Positions 6,851 through 15,600 are shown, counted from the first letter of the stretch. The stretch is 43,353 bases of DNA from an uncultured Bacilli bacterium (GCA_947629935.1 CANRFQ010000011.1:1-43353); one strand, 5' to 3'. The notes: a model not told the origin generated them from the sequence alone. A program made the numbers and translations.

Positions 6851-8950
6851 TTACATTGCTTTAACCAAGGCTGGTTCTTGCTCACTAAATGGACTTATAA
6901 AAGCTATTCCATTATATACTTGTTCGTCTGTCTTTGCATTTTCAACTTGTTTTTTTAATGGTTCAACTTTTACAACTTTCATTCTTTGAATATATGGTTC
7001 AACACTTATTACTTTGATTTTTTCATTTGATATTTCCGTATTTGTTGGTGTCGAGGTAACAAGTGGTTCAACAGGTTCTGCTGGTTGAACAAGTTCTTCT
7101 TGCGGAGCTACCTCTTTAGATAATTCATTCAAATCCAAAGCATTTTCTAATACTGGCTCTGGTTTTGGCACTTCGACAACTGATTCAGTTTCACCTTTTT
7201 TACTTTCGATATCTTTAATAGTTTCATCAATATTGAAACGAAGATCTATGTCTTCTGGTTGAGCAAGTTCAGGCTGATTTGGAACTAAGTCTAACTTATC
7301 TAGTAAATCACCAATAGCAGCAAACGAATTAACTTCCTCTTTAACTTCTTCTTTAGAAACAGGTTCATTCATTGGTGTAATTTCGATTGTTTGTTCTTCT
7401 AAAGAAGGTTTACTAACTACGACTTTAGTGTTTTTCTTTTTTTCCTGTTTAATTTCATCAGCATATAGAACTTTTAAACCATCTAATATTTCATTTTTTA
7501 ACTGCGTTATATTAAAGTTACGATATTGCATTCTTTTACTTAAATAATTTAACTCATTTTTTAATTCAGCTAATTCCTGCTCATGAGCTGCACGTTCAAT
7601 ATAATTTTTAATTGGCTTACGGTGTTTTTTATGACTTAAAATAGTTTTCATTTCGTCTTTATAAGCCTCTATTTCTGTTTCATAACTAGCTATCATTTCA
7701 TTTAATTCTTTGTTAGTATTTAGAATTTTTTGGACATCATTAGGATATGAAGTAATAATTTCTTTTTGCTCAGCTAAGACCTTTTGATGACGAGTATAAT
7801 CAGATTTCATCGTTATTTTAGCAATATTATCAAGACTTTCACTTTGTTTTAAATAATTCTCGGATTGCTCTATTTCTTGATTATAAGAACTTTGTAAATC
7901 ACGATGTTGACGTAATAATATTAAAATTATATTGTCATTATTAGCAATTAATTCCTTTAAGGTTGCAATTTGCTTATTTTTACTATTGATTAATTTTTCC
8001 AAATCCGATAAGCGATTTTCTTCGGCGGGAATATTTTTTAAAATATAATCAGATTTAGCTATCTTCGTTTTTAGATCTTTATAATTTTGATCTAAAGCAA
8101 CATATTTTTCTTGTAAGGCATTTATATCACCATTTCGAATAATCGTAGACATATATGGTTTAGAACGTACAATTTCGTATAATTTTAATACTTCTTCTTT
8201 TATTTGTTTGTAGCTACTTCCTGAAGCTATAAGTTCATTTATTGCATGAGCAATATATTCAGGGGAGTCATTTATTGCTTGCTTACGATCTACCAATTTT
8301 TGTAAGTTCTCTTGCAGAATAGTTAAACGAGCTTGTTTTTCTTTTAAGGTTGGGGAGTTTTCTAATTCTTTATTGGACGCTAAAAGTAATTCTAATCTTT
8401 GAGCTTCCTCTTCACAACTAGCAATGTTTTTTTGAACATCATTTTTTTCTTCTACTAATAAATCAATCGAATTTTGAATATGAGTTTTGCGGTTTTGAGC
8501 TTCTTCTAATTTCTGGGCTGATTGGCTAGCTAAAGCCTCATTTTCTTCGGCATAAGCTTTAAATTCGCGACGCTTTTTATAATCCTCTAATACTCCCACA
8601 AAACTATCTAAATGAGGTTTTTCAACCGTTATTTCCTTTATTTCATCCATTACTTTTTGTAATTTTTCATTTTCACTATCTAAATGACCATTAATTTCTT
8701 CTAAACGCGTTTGGTGTCTATTTAATTCGGCTTGGCGAGCCGCTAAAGACACTTGATAAGGACTTTTGGCTTCATTGTAATCAGCCTCATTTGGAGTAAT
8801 ATTGGCAATTTCTAATTCTAAGGCTTGAATTTGAACATCTAGCTCGGCTTCTTCAATTAATAAAGATTCAATGTTTAATTTATCATCAGAAGCCATATTC
8901 ATTAAATAGTTAACTCGCGTGTTAATTGCTCGCTTAGTGTTGTTCTTCAT
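6851..8950 (-). CDS. Large coiled-coil protein, function unknown
   Basis: A 699-residue protein with no signal peptide or membrane helix. Residues about 15-510 are almost continuous heptad-rich coiled coil in several segments (high E, K, L, Q, N; very few G, P or aromatic residues). A basic stretch follows (QEKKKNTKVVVSKP, around 515). Residues 520-650 are low-complexity, rich in E, P and V, and likely disordered. The C-terminal ~45 residues regain structure (VISVEPYIQRMKVVKVEPL). There is no Walker A, hinge or signature motif, so it is not an SMC or Rad50 ATPase. A cytoskeletal or scaffolding role is possible but not shown. The neighbouring 73-residue gene is probably in the same transcript. 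Confidence 0.7.
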   Translation of the reverse strand: MKNNTKRAINTRVNYLMNMASDDKLNIESLLIEEAELDVQIQALELEIANITPNEADYNEAKSPYQVSLAARQAELNRHQTRLEEINGHLDSENEKLQKVMDEIKEITVEKPHLDSFVGVLEDYKKRREFKAYAEENEALASQSAQKLEEAQNRKTHIQNSIDLLVEEKNDVQKNIASCEEEAQRLELLLASNKELENSPTLKEKQARLTILQENLQKLVDRKQAINDSPEYIAHAINELIASGSSYKQIKEEVLKLYEIVRSKPYMSTIIRNGDINALQEKYVALDQNYKDLKTKIAKSDYILKNIPAEENRLSDLEKLINSKNKQIATLKELIANNDNIILILLRQHRDLQSSYNQEIEQSENYLKQSESLDNIAKITMKSDYTRHQKVLAEQKEIITSYPNDVQKILNTNKELNEMIASYETEIEAYKDEMKTILSHKKHRKPIKNYIERAAHEQELAELKNELNYLSKRMQYRNFNITQLKNEILDGLKVLYADEIKQEKKKNTKVVVSKPSLEEQTIEITPMNEPVSKEEVKEEVNSFAAIGDLLDKLDLVPNQPELAQPEDIDLRFNIDETIKDIESKKGETESVVEVPKPEPVLENALDLNELSKEVAPQEELVQPAEPVEPLVTSTPTNTEISNEKIKVISVEPYIQRMKVVKVEPLKKQVENAKTDEQVYNGIAFISPFSEQEPALVKAM

Positions 8951-9051
8951 AAAGCACTCCCTTATTCTATACTACTAAAATAATAACATATTCTCAAAGT
9001 TAATGCAATAATATTAATTGCGCGAAAATATAATTAATATGAGGCGAGGTT

Positions 9052-9381
9052 ATGCACAAATTTCCCCCTAATACTAATCCCGAACTTTTTAGTGCTATAG
9101 GCTGTATTGTCGGGCTTATTATCGAAGATGATTTTAACGCCAATGAATTAAACTCTATCGGAAATTGGCTTATTTTAGTCGGCCAAGTGCTTTTAACCAC
9201 CGCTGCCCAACAACAACTTATCAATGCTCGTTATGCTAATAATGAAGGTAGTAATATTAAAAGTGATGCTAATGATCACTTCAAAAAAAATCAAGAAAAA
9301 GCCAACAAGTCTGATGTTGATCGGCTAAGAAGAACAGTGCAAATTATGAGTGAAGAATTAGATAAAATTAAAGAGAAGTAA
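9052..9381 (+). CDS. Conserved small protein of unknown function
   Basis: A 109-residue protein on the plus strand. The N-terminal half has two hydrophobic stretches (SAIGCIVGLIIEDD and LNSIGNWLILVGQVLLTTAAQQQL) that could be amphipathic or membrane-associated helices. The C-terminal half is charged and helical (SDVDRLRRTVQIMSEELDKIKEK), probably a coiled coil. Similar small proteins beginning with an IGxxxGL..DD.xxNE.N..GNW pattern occur in clostridia, as far as I recall, without known function. The ATG follows GAGGCGAGGTT. It is divergent from the coiled-coil gene and convergent with the LCP gene, with which it shares a palindromic terminator. Confidence 0.7.
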   Translation: MHKFPPNTNPELFSAIGCIVGLIIEDDFNANELNSIGNWLILVGQVLLTTAAQQQLINARYANNEGSNIKSDANDHFKKNQEKANKSDVDRLRRTVQIMSEELDKIKEK

Positions 9382-9393
9382 ATTTACTTCTCT
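9372..9393. terminator. Bidirectional terminator
   Basis: A perfect 22-base palindrome with arms AGAGAAGTAAA and TTTACTTCTCT spans the stop codon of the plus-strand gene and the end of the LCP gene. AT-rich runs follow on both strands, though true U-tracts are short. Confidence 0.75.
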
Positions 9394-10825
9394 AAATATT
9401 TTCATTGATAACTTTATTTATTTTGGTTTGGGCAGAGGCCACGGACGCAATATCCGGAACCATAACGTAAGAACGTGTTTTAGTGGAATATGTTTGCATT
9501 GATGCCCCTTGTCCATCTAAATAATTAGCTTCTATCGTCCAAGCAATTTTTTTGTCTAATTGCATTTTTATTAATTTAGATATTTCTTCAGTCGAAACAT
9601 TCGTTTCAAAAGTGCCTTCTACTGTATCTAATAAATTATTAAACTTGGTAATAGAAGAAAAAGTCATTAATTTATCCATCATTCCTTCTATAACATACAT
9701 TTGGTCTTTTCCTCTTTGAATATCACCTTGAGCAAAAGAATGTCTTTCTCGAGCAAATGATAAAGCTTCTTGGCCATTTAAAATATTGTCACCCTTAACA
9801 TATTTATAACCAGCTTGCGAAATAAAATTGTAGTCAGAATGGACAGTAATGCCTCCTAATTCATCTACGATTTTTTCAACTGAGGAAAAATTAACTTTAA
9901 CATAGTAGTTGATATTTATATCTAGTAAATCTTCAATGGTTTTAACTGAAGTCTCTACACCATATATACCGGCATGAGTTAACTTATCTTTGGCATTCTT
10001 TCCGGCCAATTCCACATAATAATCGCGCGGAATTGAAGTCAGTAACACTTTCCCAGTTTGGGGATTTACTGTAGCAATAATATTTACATCACTTCGGGCA
10101 ACACTGGTAATTTTGCCATAGGTATCTATACCAGTTAAATAAATATTAAATGGCTCGGTAGTTACATCAACTTTTTTCGAAGTTTTTTGCTCGGGAACTT
10201 GAACATTTAAAGTATATAATATTTCGGTATTATCTTTAAAATCACGAGATTCTTCATCCAAGATATCTTTAAAAGATTCTTCAACTAAAATAGCTTTTAC
10301 CTTTTCATCTAAAAGGTCATCAGATAATTTTTTAACATCATCATAATCGTCATCTTGATAAGCAATTTTTTTCTCTAATTTGGCTAAGGCCTTATTAATT
10401 CCTTGGGACCCATTATCTAAAAAACCAATATCTTGATTATCTAAATCAGCAATGTCTCCATAGGCTCCTGATAAAACTACTAAAGAATAATTTTCCGTTT
10501 TATAATCAACTTTTTTAGTTATCTTATTTAAAACTTCTTTAGTATTAAAGCTAAAATTACTTACCACAGCCATGCCTATAATCAAAGTAACGGAAATAAA
10601 GCTAAAGAAAACTTTAATGCCCTTCTTCACTCTTCTATTAAGTAAAATTAAACCAAAAAAACTAATTAAAATAACAACTCCTGTGATTAACATTAAAAAG
10701 TATTGTAAAGGTAATATATCTAAATTATAAATACCTATACTAAAGATTATTACTATTAATAATAATAGGAAGTAAATAAATTGAAAAAATACGGGATTTT
10801 TCTTTTTAGTTGGTTTTTTGGTCAT
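9392..10825 (-). CDS. LCP (LytR-CpsA-Psr) family cell-wall ligase
   Basis: LCP proteins transfer undecaprenyl-linked glycopolymers onto peptidoglycan at the outer face of the membrane. This 477-residue protein has three N-terminal membrane helices (about 15-33, 39-63 and 70-90), an extracytoplasmic accessory region (100-220) and the LCP domain (225-440). The domain contains NIYLTGIDTYGK, the RSDVNIIATVNPQTGKVLLTSIPRDYYV core with the phosphate-binding arginines, HAGIYG, and FARERHSFAQGDIQRGKDQ. The length and three-helix layout match wzg/cpsA-type members. Its presence argues for a walled cell with attached polymers. An extended -10 (TGCTATAAT, 10858-10866 on the minus strand) lies upstream. 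Confidence 0.93.
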   Translation of the reverse strand: MTKKPTKKKNPVFFQFIYFLLLLIVIIFSIGIYNLDILPLQYFLMLITGVVILISFFGLILLNRRVKKGIKVFFSFISVTLIIGMAVVSNFSFNTKEVLNKITKKVDYKTENYSLVVLSGAYGDIADLDNQDIGFLDNGSQGINKALAKLEKKIAYQDDDYDDVKKLSDDLLDEKVKAILVEESFKDILDEESRDFKDNTEILYTLNVQVPEQKTSKKVDVTTEPFNIYLTGIDTYGKITSVARSDVNIIATVNPQTGKVLLTSIPRDYYVELAGKNAKDKLTHAGIYGVETSVKTIEDLLDININYYVKVNFSSVEKIVDELGGITVHSDYNFISQAGYKYVKGDNILNGQEALSFARERHSFAQGDIQRGKDQMYVIEGMMDKLMTFSSITKFNNLLDTVEGTFETNVSTEEISKLIKMQLDKKIAWTIEANYLDGQGASMQTYSTKTRSYVMVPDIASVASAQTKINKVINENI

Positions 10826-10934
10826 GCTTTACCTCCTAAATAGTTTCTGACTTCTTTATTATAGCATGCGGAAGATAAGAGATTGGGAATTTTCCAAGCT
10901 TCGACTAAATATTTGACAGAAAATGTAAACATTT

Positions 10935-10962
10935 GAAAAGAAATAGATTTTAAATCTATTTT
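10935..10962 (-). terminator. Terminator after dacA
   Basis: AAATAGAT pairs with ATCTATTT around 10941-10961 with a UU-rich loop, followed by CUUUUC on the minus strand. It overlaps the dacA stop codon region. Confidence 0.65.
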
Positions 10963-12107
10963 CCTCGCACTACTAAACTCATATTTCTTTTAAATAAATC
11001 CCATAAATTAGCTTTTTGGACATCCCTATCAATTGTTATATCGGCAGTTTTAACGACTTTATTTTTATATTTAACTTGCAAAGTACCAACCTTTTTCCCT
11101 TCTTTAATCGGAGCTGTTACATTATTAATATCGGTTTGAAAAGTATATTTTTTATTTTTTTCATTAATGTTTAAAAGTTCGGTTACGGAATCCTTTACTC
11201 TTAAATTGGCATATTCTTTTTGACCTTTATTAATTTTTATTTGGCCAAGATTTTTATCTTTAGAAACAATTGTATTTAATTTGTAACTATTAAAGCCATA
11301 ATTTAAAAGGGCGACGGTATCAGTACTACGATTAGCCGAAGAATCTTCCCCCATTACGACACTAATAAGACGCATACCATTTTTTAAAGCTGTGGCGGTA
11401 AGGCAATAACCAGCTGTGGCGGTATAGCCCGTTTTTAAACCATCAACACCTTCATAAAACTTAACTAATTTATTAGTATTTACCATCCATAATTCCGTGC
11501 CATCACTTTTAGTTAAATATTCTTCGTAAACACTAGTATAGTTTAAAATAGTTTCATGTTTTACAAGTTCTTTAGCCATCATAGCCATATCATAGCTCGA
11601 TGAATAATGGTCTTGGGTATCTAAACCATGAGGATTTTTAAATTGGGTATTTTTTAGGCCAAGCTCTTGCGCTTTCTTATTCATCATTTCCACAAATTTT
11701 TCTTCGGTTCCCCCGATCTTTTCCGCCATCGCTACAACGGCATCATTGCCCGAAGCAATAGCAATTCCTTTTAACAAGTCCTCCACTTTGGCAGTTTGGT
11801 TAGGTTGTAAAAAAAGTTGACTTCCTCCCATAGAGGCAGCATTTTGGCTAATAAGAATCTTATCGTCTAAACTAATTTGGCCTTTTTCGATAGCTTCCAT
11901 AATTAAAAGCATACTCATAATCTTCGTCATGGAAGCTGGAGCTAACCTTTCGTTCGCATTTTTATTATATAGTATTTTACCAGTAGAAGCTTCAATTAAA
12001 ATTGCACTTTTGGCTGTAGGAGCCATATCATTCTCCGCTTTAACAATTGGTACAAAAAGAAATGAAAACATTAGAAGTATAATTAATCCCTTTTTCAAAC
12101 AACTCAC
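10956..12107 (-). CDS. dacA: D-alanyl-D-alanine carboxypeptidase (PBP5 type)
   Basis: A serine DD-peptidase that trims the terminal D-Ala of peptidoglycan pentapeptide outside the membrane. A signal peptide (1-24, ending VKA) is followed by the S11 peptidase domain with the three active-site motifs SMTK (S59-K62), SGN (119-121) and KTG (225-227). A PBP5 C-terminal beta domain (about 280-365) and a short C-terminal amphipathic tail (WDLFKRNMSLVVRGK) typical of the membrane anchor complete it. The 383 residues match the family. It is a single-gene unit. Together with the LCP protein it shows that the organism makes a cell wall. Confidence 0.95.
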   Translation of the reverse strand: MSCLKKGLIILLMFSFLFVPIVKAENDMAPTAKSAILIEASTGKILYNKNANERLAPASMTKIMSMLLIMEAIEKGQISLDDKILISQNAASMGGSQLFLQPNQTAKVEDLLKGIAIASGNDAVVAMAEKIGGTEEKFVEMMNKKAQELGLKNTQFKNPHGLDTQDHYSSSYDMAMMAKELVKHETILNYTSVYEEYLTKSDGTELWMVNTNKLVKFYEGVDGLKTGYTATAGYCLTATALKNGMRLISVVMGEDSSANRSTDTVALLNYGFNSYKLNTIVSKDKNLGQIKINKGQKEYANLRVKDSVTELLNINEKNKKYTFQTDINNVTAPIKEGKKVGTLQVKYKNKVVKTADITIDRDVQKANLWDLFKRNMSLVVRGK

Positions 12108-12130
12108 CTCTAATAAACTATATTTTAAGT

Positions 12131-12165
12131 AAAAAAAAAATAGACCTAAATATCATTTAAGTCTA
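12131..12165 (-). terminator. Terminator after the AAA+ gene
   Basis: TAGACCTAAAT (12141-12151) pairs with ATTTAAGTCTA (12155-12165) with one mismatch, followed by ten A on the plus strand, that is ten U in the minus-strand RNA. It includes the stop codon of the AAA+ gene. Confidence 0.9.
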
Positions 12166-13102
12166 CTTGTTCATCTCTGATCATATCGGCAAATTCAATT
12201 TTAAAACGTTCTATTTCTTTTCTTTTGGCATCTTCATAAATATTTTTAGCATTACAAATAGCTTTATATATATGTTTTAATTTAACAACTTTCTCATTAT
12301 CAAATACTGCATACGAATATGCATTAGCTAGAATGGTTAAACAAATATCCGGATAACGCGAAGCTACTTCATACACTCTTTTATATTCATCTGTCATTTC
12401 GACAATAAAACGCATGATTCTTTCTTTAATAAAATCGGTATACTCCATTTTCGCTCCAATTTGTTTTTCAATTTTAGGGTATGTTCCCATTAAAATTTTA
12501 ACCGTCGTATCTTTATCGGCTTCGGCAACATCAATCTTTTGAAAACGTCTTAAAAATGCACGATCACGAATGATATATTGCTCATATTCCTCGGTAGTTG
12601 TTGCTCCAATCATTTTAATTGTTCCCCGATCTAGACCTGGTTTTAACATATTAGCAAAGTCTAAATTATTATTTTGACTCTTATTAGTTAATAAATGAGT
12701 TTCATCAATAAATAAAATAGTCTGTTTTTTCGTTTTTAATTCTTCTATCAAAAGCTCTAATCGATTTTCTGTAGCCCCTTCGCTAACACTTTCTCCAAGC
12801 AAACTAGTGATATTAATTTTTATTAGTTGCCAATTTTTTAAAGCATCGGGAACCATATTATTTTGAATACGATAGGCTAGGCCTTCCACTATTGCTGTTT
12901 TACCTATACCAGGTTTACCAACTAATAAGGCACTTTTTTCGGGAGTAAGTAAGCATAGGATTGTTTGTTTAATTTCTTCTTCTCGAGCTATCGCCGGATC
13001 GGTAATATATTCTCGAGCTGTTAAATCTTCCCCATATTTTTCAATCATGCTAAATTTTTTAGAAGTTTCCTCTAAATCAAGCTTTTCTATATTATCATCC
13101 AT
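12146..13102 (-). CDS. Stand-alone Clp-type AAA+ ATPase
   Basis: A 318-residue protein made of one AAA+ domain most like the first nucleotide-binding domain of ClpA/ClpB/ClpC. It has [19 protein letters not shown] ahead of Walker A GKPGIGKT (62-69), Walker B ILFIDE (129-134), the pore-loop-like region after [12 protein letters not shown], and the arginine-finger segment [10 protein letters not shown]. It lacks the N-domain, the second AAA+ domain and a ClpP-binding loop, so it is not a normal Clp chaperone. Free single-domain forms act as remodelling ATPases on specific partners. Its partner could be among the adjacent membrane and nuclease genes, which lie 63 bases upstream on the same strand. 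GGAGG lies ahead of the ATG. Confidence 0.88.
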   Translation of the reverse strand: MDDNIEKLDLEETSKKFSMIEKYGEDLTAREYITDPAIAREEEIKQTILCLLTPEKSALLVGKPGIGKTAIVEGLAYRIQNNMVPDALKNWQLIKINITSLLGESVSEGATENRLELLIEELKTKKQTILFIDETHLLTNKSQNNNLDFANMLKPGLDRGTIKMIGATTTEEYEQYIIRDRAFLRRFQKIDVAEADKDTTVKILMGTYPKIEKQIGAKMEYTDFIKERIMRFIVEMTDEYKRVYEVASRYPDICLTILANAYSYAVFDNEKVVKLKHIYKAICNAKNIYEDAKRKEIERFKIEFADMIRDEQVDLNDI

Positions 13103-13164
13103 TTATTCATCCTCCGCTTCGTTCCTTCTTTTAATTATACCTTAGAAATAAACTTTTTTAAATG

Positions 13165-13494
13165 TTAGTTTTTTATTCTTTGCTGTAATTTGTCATATTG
13201 TTTATATAAGTATTGCACACCATTTTCCAAACGGAAATAGTGAATAACATAGCATAAAACAAAAATCAATAAAATTAAACCGATTAGGAAAAAACCAATA
13301 AATATGATGCCAAGTCCCATAAATATCAACATAAATACACAATAAAAGAGCGTCACTAGTAAGTGGATTAATCTTTCATGTTGAAAAAATTGAATTTTAG
13401 TTAAATGGTCTTCTACTATCTTTTTCGTAACTGGTGTTTTACTATTTATTAATTTATCAATTGAAGCTATATAATCGTATAAATATTTTTTCAT
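13165..13494 (-). CDS. Small membrane protein
   Basis: A 109-residue protein, unrecognised. An N-terminal cytoplasmic, charged region (1-40) is followed by two tight hydrophobic helices (about 42-62 and 64-86, rich in F, I and L, with LIFMGLGIIFIGFFLIG) and a basic coil-like tail. It begins three bases after the nuclease gene, so both are certainly on one transcript. It could be a membrane partner of the nuclease or of the AAA+ protein downstream, which is only an inference from position. Confidence 0.65.
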   Translation of the reverse strand: MKKYLYDYIASIDKLINSKTPVTKKIVEDHLTKIQFFQHERLIHLLVTLFYCVFMLIFMGLGIIFIGFFLIGLILLIFVLCYVIHYFRLENGVQYLYKQYDKLQQRIKN

Positions 13495-13497
13495 ACC

Positions 13498-14214
13498 TTA
13501 CTCCTTTAATTTACTAGCGCCATTGGTATAATCAATAGCAATACCGTCTTGCACATTATAAACATATATATTAAACTTTATTCCCCGACCGCCATCTTCT
13601 AATGAAAGTCCTTCCATTTGCACCCCACTAGCTAATAGATTGTTTCCTTCATATATCGGAGTTACGCGATATAAAACGTGATTATTAGTTTTTTTAATAT
13701 ATTCAGCCACTTTATTTTCATAATCAAGCATAGCACCTGTATTCATTTGCCTAGTACAAGTAATTAAATTTTGGGCATTGGCGTTTTCGCCGGTTAATTG
13801 AAAACCAATTAAATGACAGCGATTATAGAGGTATTTACCATCAATATTATCATACTTTATGGTATGCCATCCTGATGGTTTAATCATGCCTATACTTTCC
13901 CTTTTATCTGTAGGCATTAATTCCTTAGATATATTGGCAAAAGCTACTCGGCTTCTTCCTAAGAAATCTTGATTACTATAATTTTCAAAAGTCGGTCTTT
14001 GATAATCTTCTTCGGTAAAATTCGGCTCATTATCATTAATCAAAACATAGGGCTTACCGGTATAATTCGGTACTTCTTCTAAAGAATAAGACTCATTAAA
14101 CAAATTATTAAGATTACCAATTAAATCAAAATGAAAGTATCCCGCAATAAGTTCTGTTAATAAAACAACTATCACTACAATTTTTATTACTAATTTAACA
14201 TTTTTCTTTTTCAT
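13498..14214 (-). CDS. Membrane-anchored DNA/RNA non-specific endonuclease
   Basis: A 238-residue protein with an N-terminal signal-anchor helix (about 7-25) and a beta-beta-alpha-metal nuclease domain of the Streptococcus EndA/DNA-entry type (PF01223-like). The segment KYLYNRCHLIGFQLTGEN carries the catalytic His, and ENANAQNLITCTRQMNTGAML holds the metal-binding Asn; NRCH here replaces the DRGH of classical members, as in a Firmicutes subgroup. The domain should sit outside the cell, where such enzymes degrade DNA for nutrition, competence or biofilm release. It is the first gene of a probable operon with the small membrane protein and the AAA+ ATPase. Confidence 0.88.
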   Translation of the reverse strand: MKKKNVKLVIKIVVIVVLLTELIAGYFHFDLIGNLNNLFNESYSLEEVPNYTGKPYVLINDNEPNFTEEDYQRPTFENYSNQDFLGRSRVAFANISKELMPTDKRESIGMIKPSGWHTIKYDNIDGKYLYNRCHLIGFQLTGENANAQNLITCTRQMNTGAMLDYENKVAEYIKKTNNHVLYRVTPIYEGNNLLASGVQMEGLSLEDGGRGIKFNIYVYNVQDGIAIDYTNGASKLKE

Positions 14215-14272
14215 TCTTATCGCCCACTACTATATTAGTATAACACGTTTTAAAAGCTTCTTATAAACAATT

Positions 14273-15025
14273 TTAAATGTTGGTAACTAATTGTTTGATT
14301 TCTAATATTTGTTTTTGAGTAAGAGGATTTTGATAATCTATCCTATCAATAATTTGTGTCATTAAACCATTTTTGCGAATATAATCAAGGCTAACTGTAA
14401 AGTTAATATCAAAAATATAGGCAATACCCGATAGCCAAAAATCTAAAGGGGTTTTAATTGTGCTATAGTCAATAGTCTGTCTTTGCATTATTTGGTCATA
14501 CACCTCTTTAGAAATTGTGCTATTTGCTAATTGAGTTTTAGTATAATTACTTATATATTTAAAATCTTCGTTTATTAGAACGTTAAAGTTATCAAGCTTA
14601 TCAGCATCTCTAATTATTTTAGCGTGTAAAAGCTCTCTATCAATTAGGTTATCTTCTATTTTTAATTTATTGTGATTGAATATAGCTTTTTTTATAAGCT
14701 CATCAAAATTATTATTTTCAATGAATGTTCTAATAAAATGATCTTGTATTAAAATCATTACTCCTAACTGCGCGTGATCTAGGTTTTGATAGTCATTATA
14801 ATCACTATACTTTTTTGCTTGTTCAAATCTACCAATATCATGAAGCAATGCAATTATTTTAGCTAAGTAAATTTCTTCATCCGATAATTGTAATTGTTGG
14901 GCAATATACTCACTTTTAGCAACTACTCCATAGGTATGCTTTATTTTTTGAGCAATCATAGGATTATCTACATCAAAATTATTTAAATATTTTTTAAAAT
15001 TAATTAAAGCTATATTAAAATTCAT
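14273..15025 (-). CDS. HD-domain phosphohydrolase
   Basis: A 250-residue protein of the HD superfamily (metal-dependent phosphohydrolases). The ligand set is visible: H30 in KIKHTYGV, HD at 62-63 in LLHDIGRFEQ, H84 in LDHAQLG, and a later Asp in IIRDADKLDNF. The region HAQLGV...FNHNKL is usual for the HDIG-like small enzymes of Firmicutes whose substrates, probably nucleotides, are unknown. There is no membrane segment. It is transcribed from an own promoter (15103-15130) that overlaps a promoter pointing into the accessory island, so it marks the left edge of conserved chromosome. Confidence 0.85.
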   Translation of the reverse strand: MNFNIALINFKKYLNNFDVDNPMIAQKIKHTYGVVAKSEYIAQQLQLSDEEIYLAKIIALLHDIGRFEQAKKYSDYNDYQNLDHAQLGVMILIQDHFIRTFIENNNFDELIKKAIFNHNKLKIEDNLIDRELLHAKIIRDADKLDNFNVLINEDFKYISNYTKTQLANSTISKEVYDQIMQRQTIDYSTIKTPLDFWLSGIAYIFDINFTVSLDYIRKNGLMTQIIDRIDYQNPLTQKQILEIKQLVTNI

Positions 15026-15083
15026 TAATTTTTCCTTTCACTAATTTGTTATTAATTTCTCAAAAAATTTTAAGAGAATACAA

Positions 15084-15112
15084 TTGACAAATATCTAAAT
15101 TCATTATATCAT
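15084..15112 (+). promoter_or_regulatory. Plus-strand promoter of the 15119 RNA
   Basis: A consensus -35 TTGACA (15084-15089) lies 17 bases from TATCAT (15107-15112). No coding frame follows. The first stable structure starts seven bases after the -10, as expected for a small RNA. It overlaps the divergent HD-gene promoter. Confidence 0.55.
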
Positions 15113-15130
15113 GAATATAGCATGATACAA
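15103..15130 (-). promoter_or_regulatory. Promoter of the HD-domain gene
   Basis: On the minus strand TTGTAT (15125-15130) and a perfect TATAAT (15103-15108) are 16 bases apart. Confidence 0.6.
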
Positions 15131-15217
15131 CATCATGCTGGTCACTCTTACGATTTTAATATATGAGAGTGTATCAACCAAAACCCCCTGAAGGAGCGCA
15201 ATTGCGCTCCGTTTTTT
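15119..15217 (+). ncRNA. Candidate small RNA, three hairpins
   Basis: About 99 nt between the promoter at 15084 and a strong terminator. Hairpin 1 is an 8-bp stem (15119-15126 with 15132-15139, loop ACAAC). Hairpin 2 closes with CACTCT/AGAGTG (15143-15148 with 15166-15171) around a loop of 17. A single-stranded linker with CAACC and CCCCCTGAAG follows. The last is a GC-rich stem GGAGCGC/GCGCTCC (15192-15209) with six U. No reading frame with a ribosome-binding site is present. Size and layout match the RNA predicted at 21946. Expression is not shown. Confidence 0.5.
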
Positions 15218-15250
15218 GTAAAACCCTTTATTTATAAGGATTTGCGAGAG
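15183..15250 (+). repeat. Repeat unit, copy 1
   Basis: The order is CCCCCTGAAG, a GC-rich hairpin with U-run, then TTTTTTGT, and about twenty bases later AAGGATTTGCGAGA. In this copy the tail can pair with an upstream AAACCCTT, giving an imperfect inverted repeat. The hairpin stem differs completely from that of copy 2 while both flanks are kept. It forms the 3' part of the candidate RNA at 15119. The TTTGCGAG-type inverted repeat resembles attachment regions of tyrosine-recombinase elements, an impression only. Confidence 0.6.
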
Positions 15251-15427
15251 TTAAATTATAATAAAAAAATTTTATTACATAGTTATAATATTCACCACAC
15301 ATTTACCCCACAATTTTTTGAAATCAGTAAAATATTTTTTAATTTATTTTAAAATGAAAAATAGAAAACTAACTTAAAATATGCGAAAAAAGGCATAAAA
15401 AAATAATTATAAACAAAAACTAAATAG

Positions 15428-15486
15428 CCCCCTGAAGCTAGGTCGAGAGACCTAGCATTTTTTGTTATATAAGGGTTTGCGAGATA
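15428..15486 (+). repeat. Repeat unit, copy 2
   Basis: The same order as copy 1, 245 bases downstream: CCCCCTGAAG (15428-15437), a perfect 8-bp hairpin GCTAGGTC/GACCTAGC with GAGA tetraloop (15437-15456), six U, then TATAAGGGTTTGCGAGA. The spacer before the tail is shorter than in copy 1. The hairpin is a good plus-strand terminator, but no gene or clear promoter precedes it. The 200 bases between the copies are AT-rich with no frame I can support. Confidence 0.65.
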
Positions 15487-15549
15487 TAAGAATTACTACA
15501 ATAATTATAGGTACAATTTAGGAACAAAAAATTAGATTTAAGAATAATT

Positions 15550-15600
15550 CATTGAAAAAAAGTGCCGAGAGTGGCAAAAATCTTCAATGGATTTTTTTAT
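15550..15600 (+). terminator. Third hairpin with U-run, plus strand
   Basis: CATTGAA (15550-15556) pairs with TTCAATG (15583-15589) and encloses a smaller TGCC/GGCA hairpin. A run of seven T follows. It lies 80 bases upstream of the Fic-operon promoter and would block transcription entering the operon from the left. Confidence 0.6.

Noticed and set aside
9000-9224. Minus-strand frame of 74 codons opposite the gene at 9052
   Set aside because: It has no ribosome-binding site and is the mirror of a better gene with a good start and coiled-coil composition.
15250-15425. Small coding frame between the two repeat units
   Set aside because: No frame with a ribosome-binding site; composition is plain AT-rich with frequent stops.
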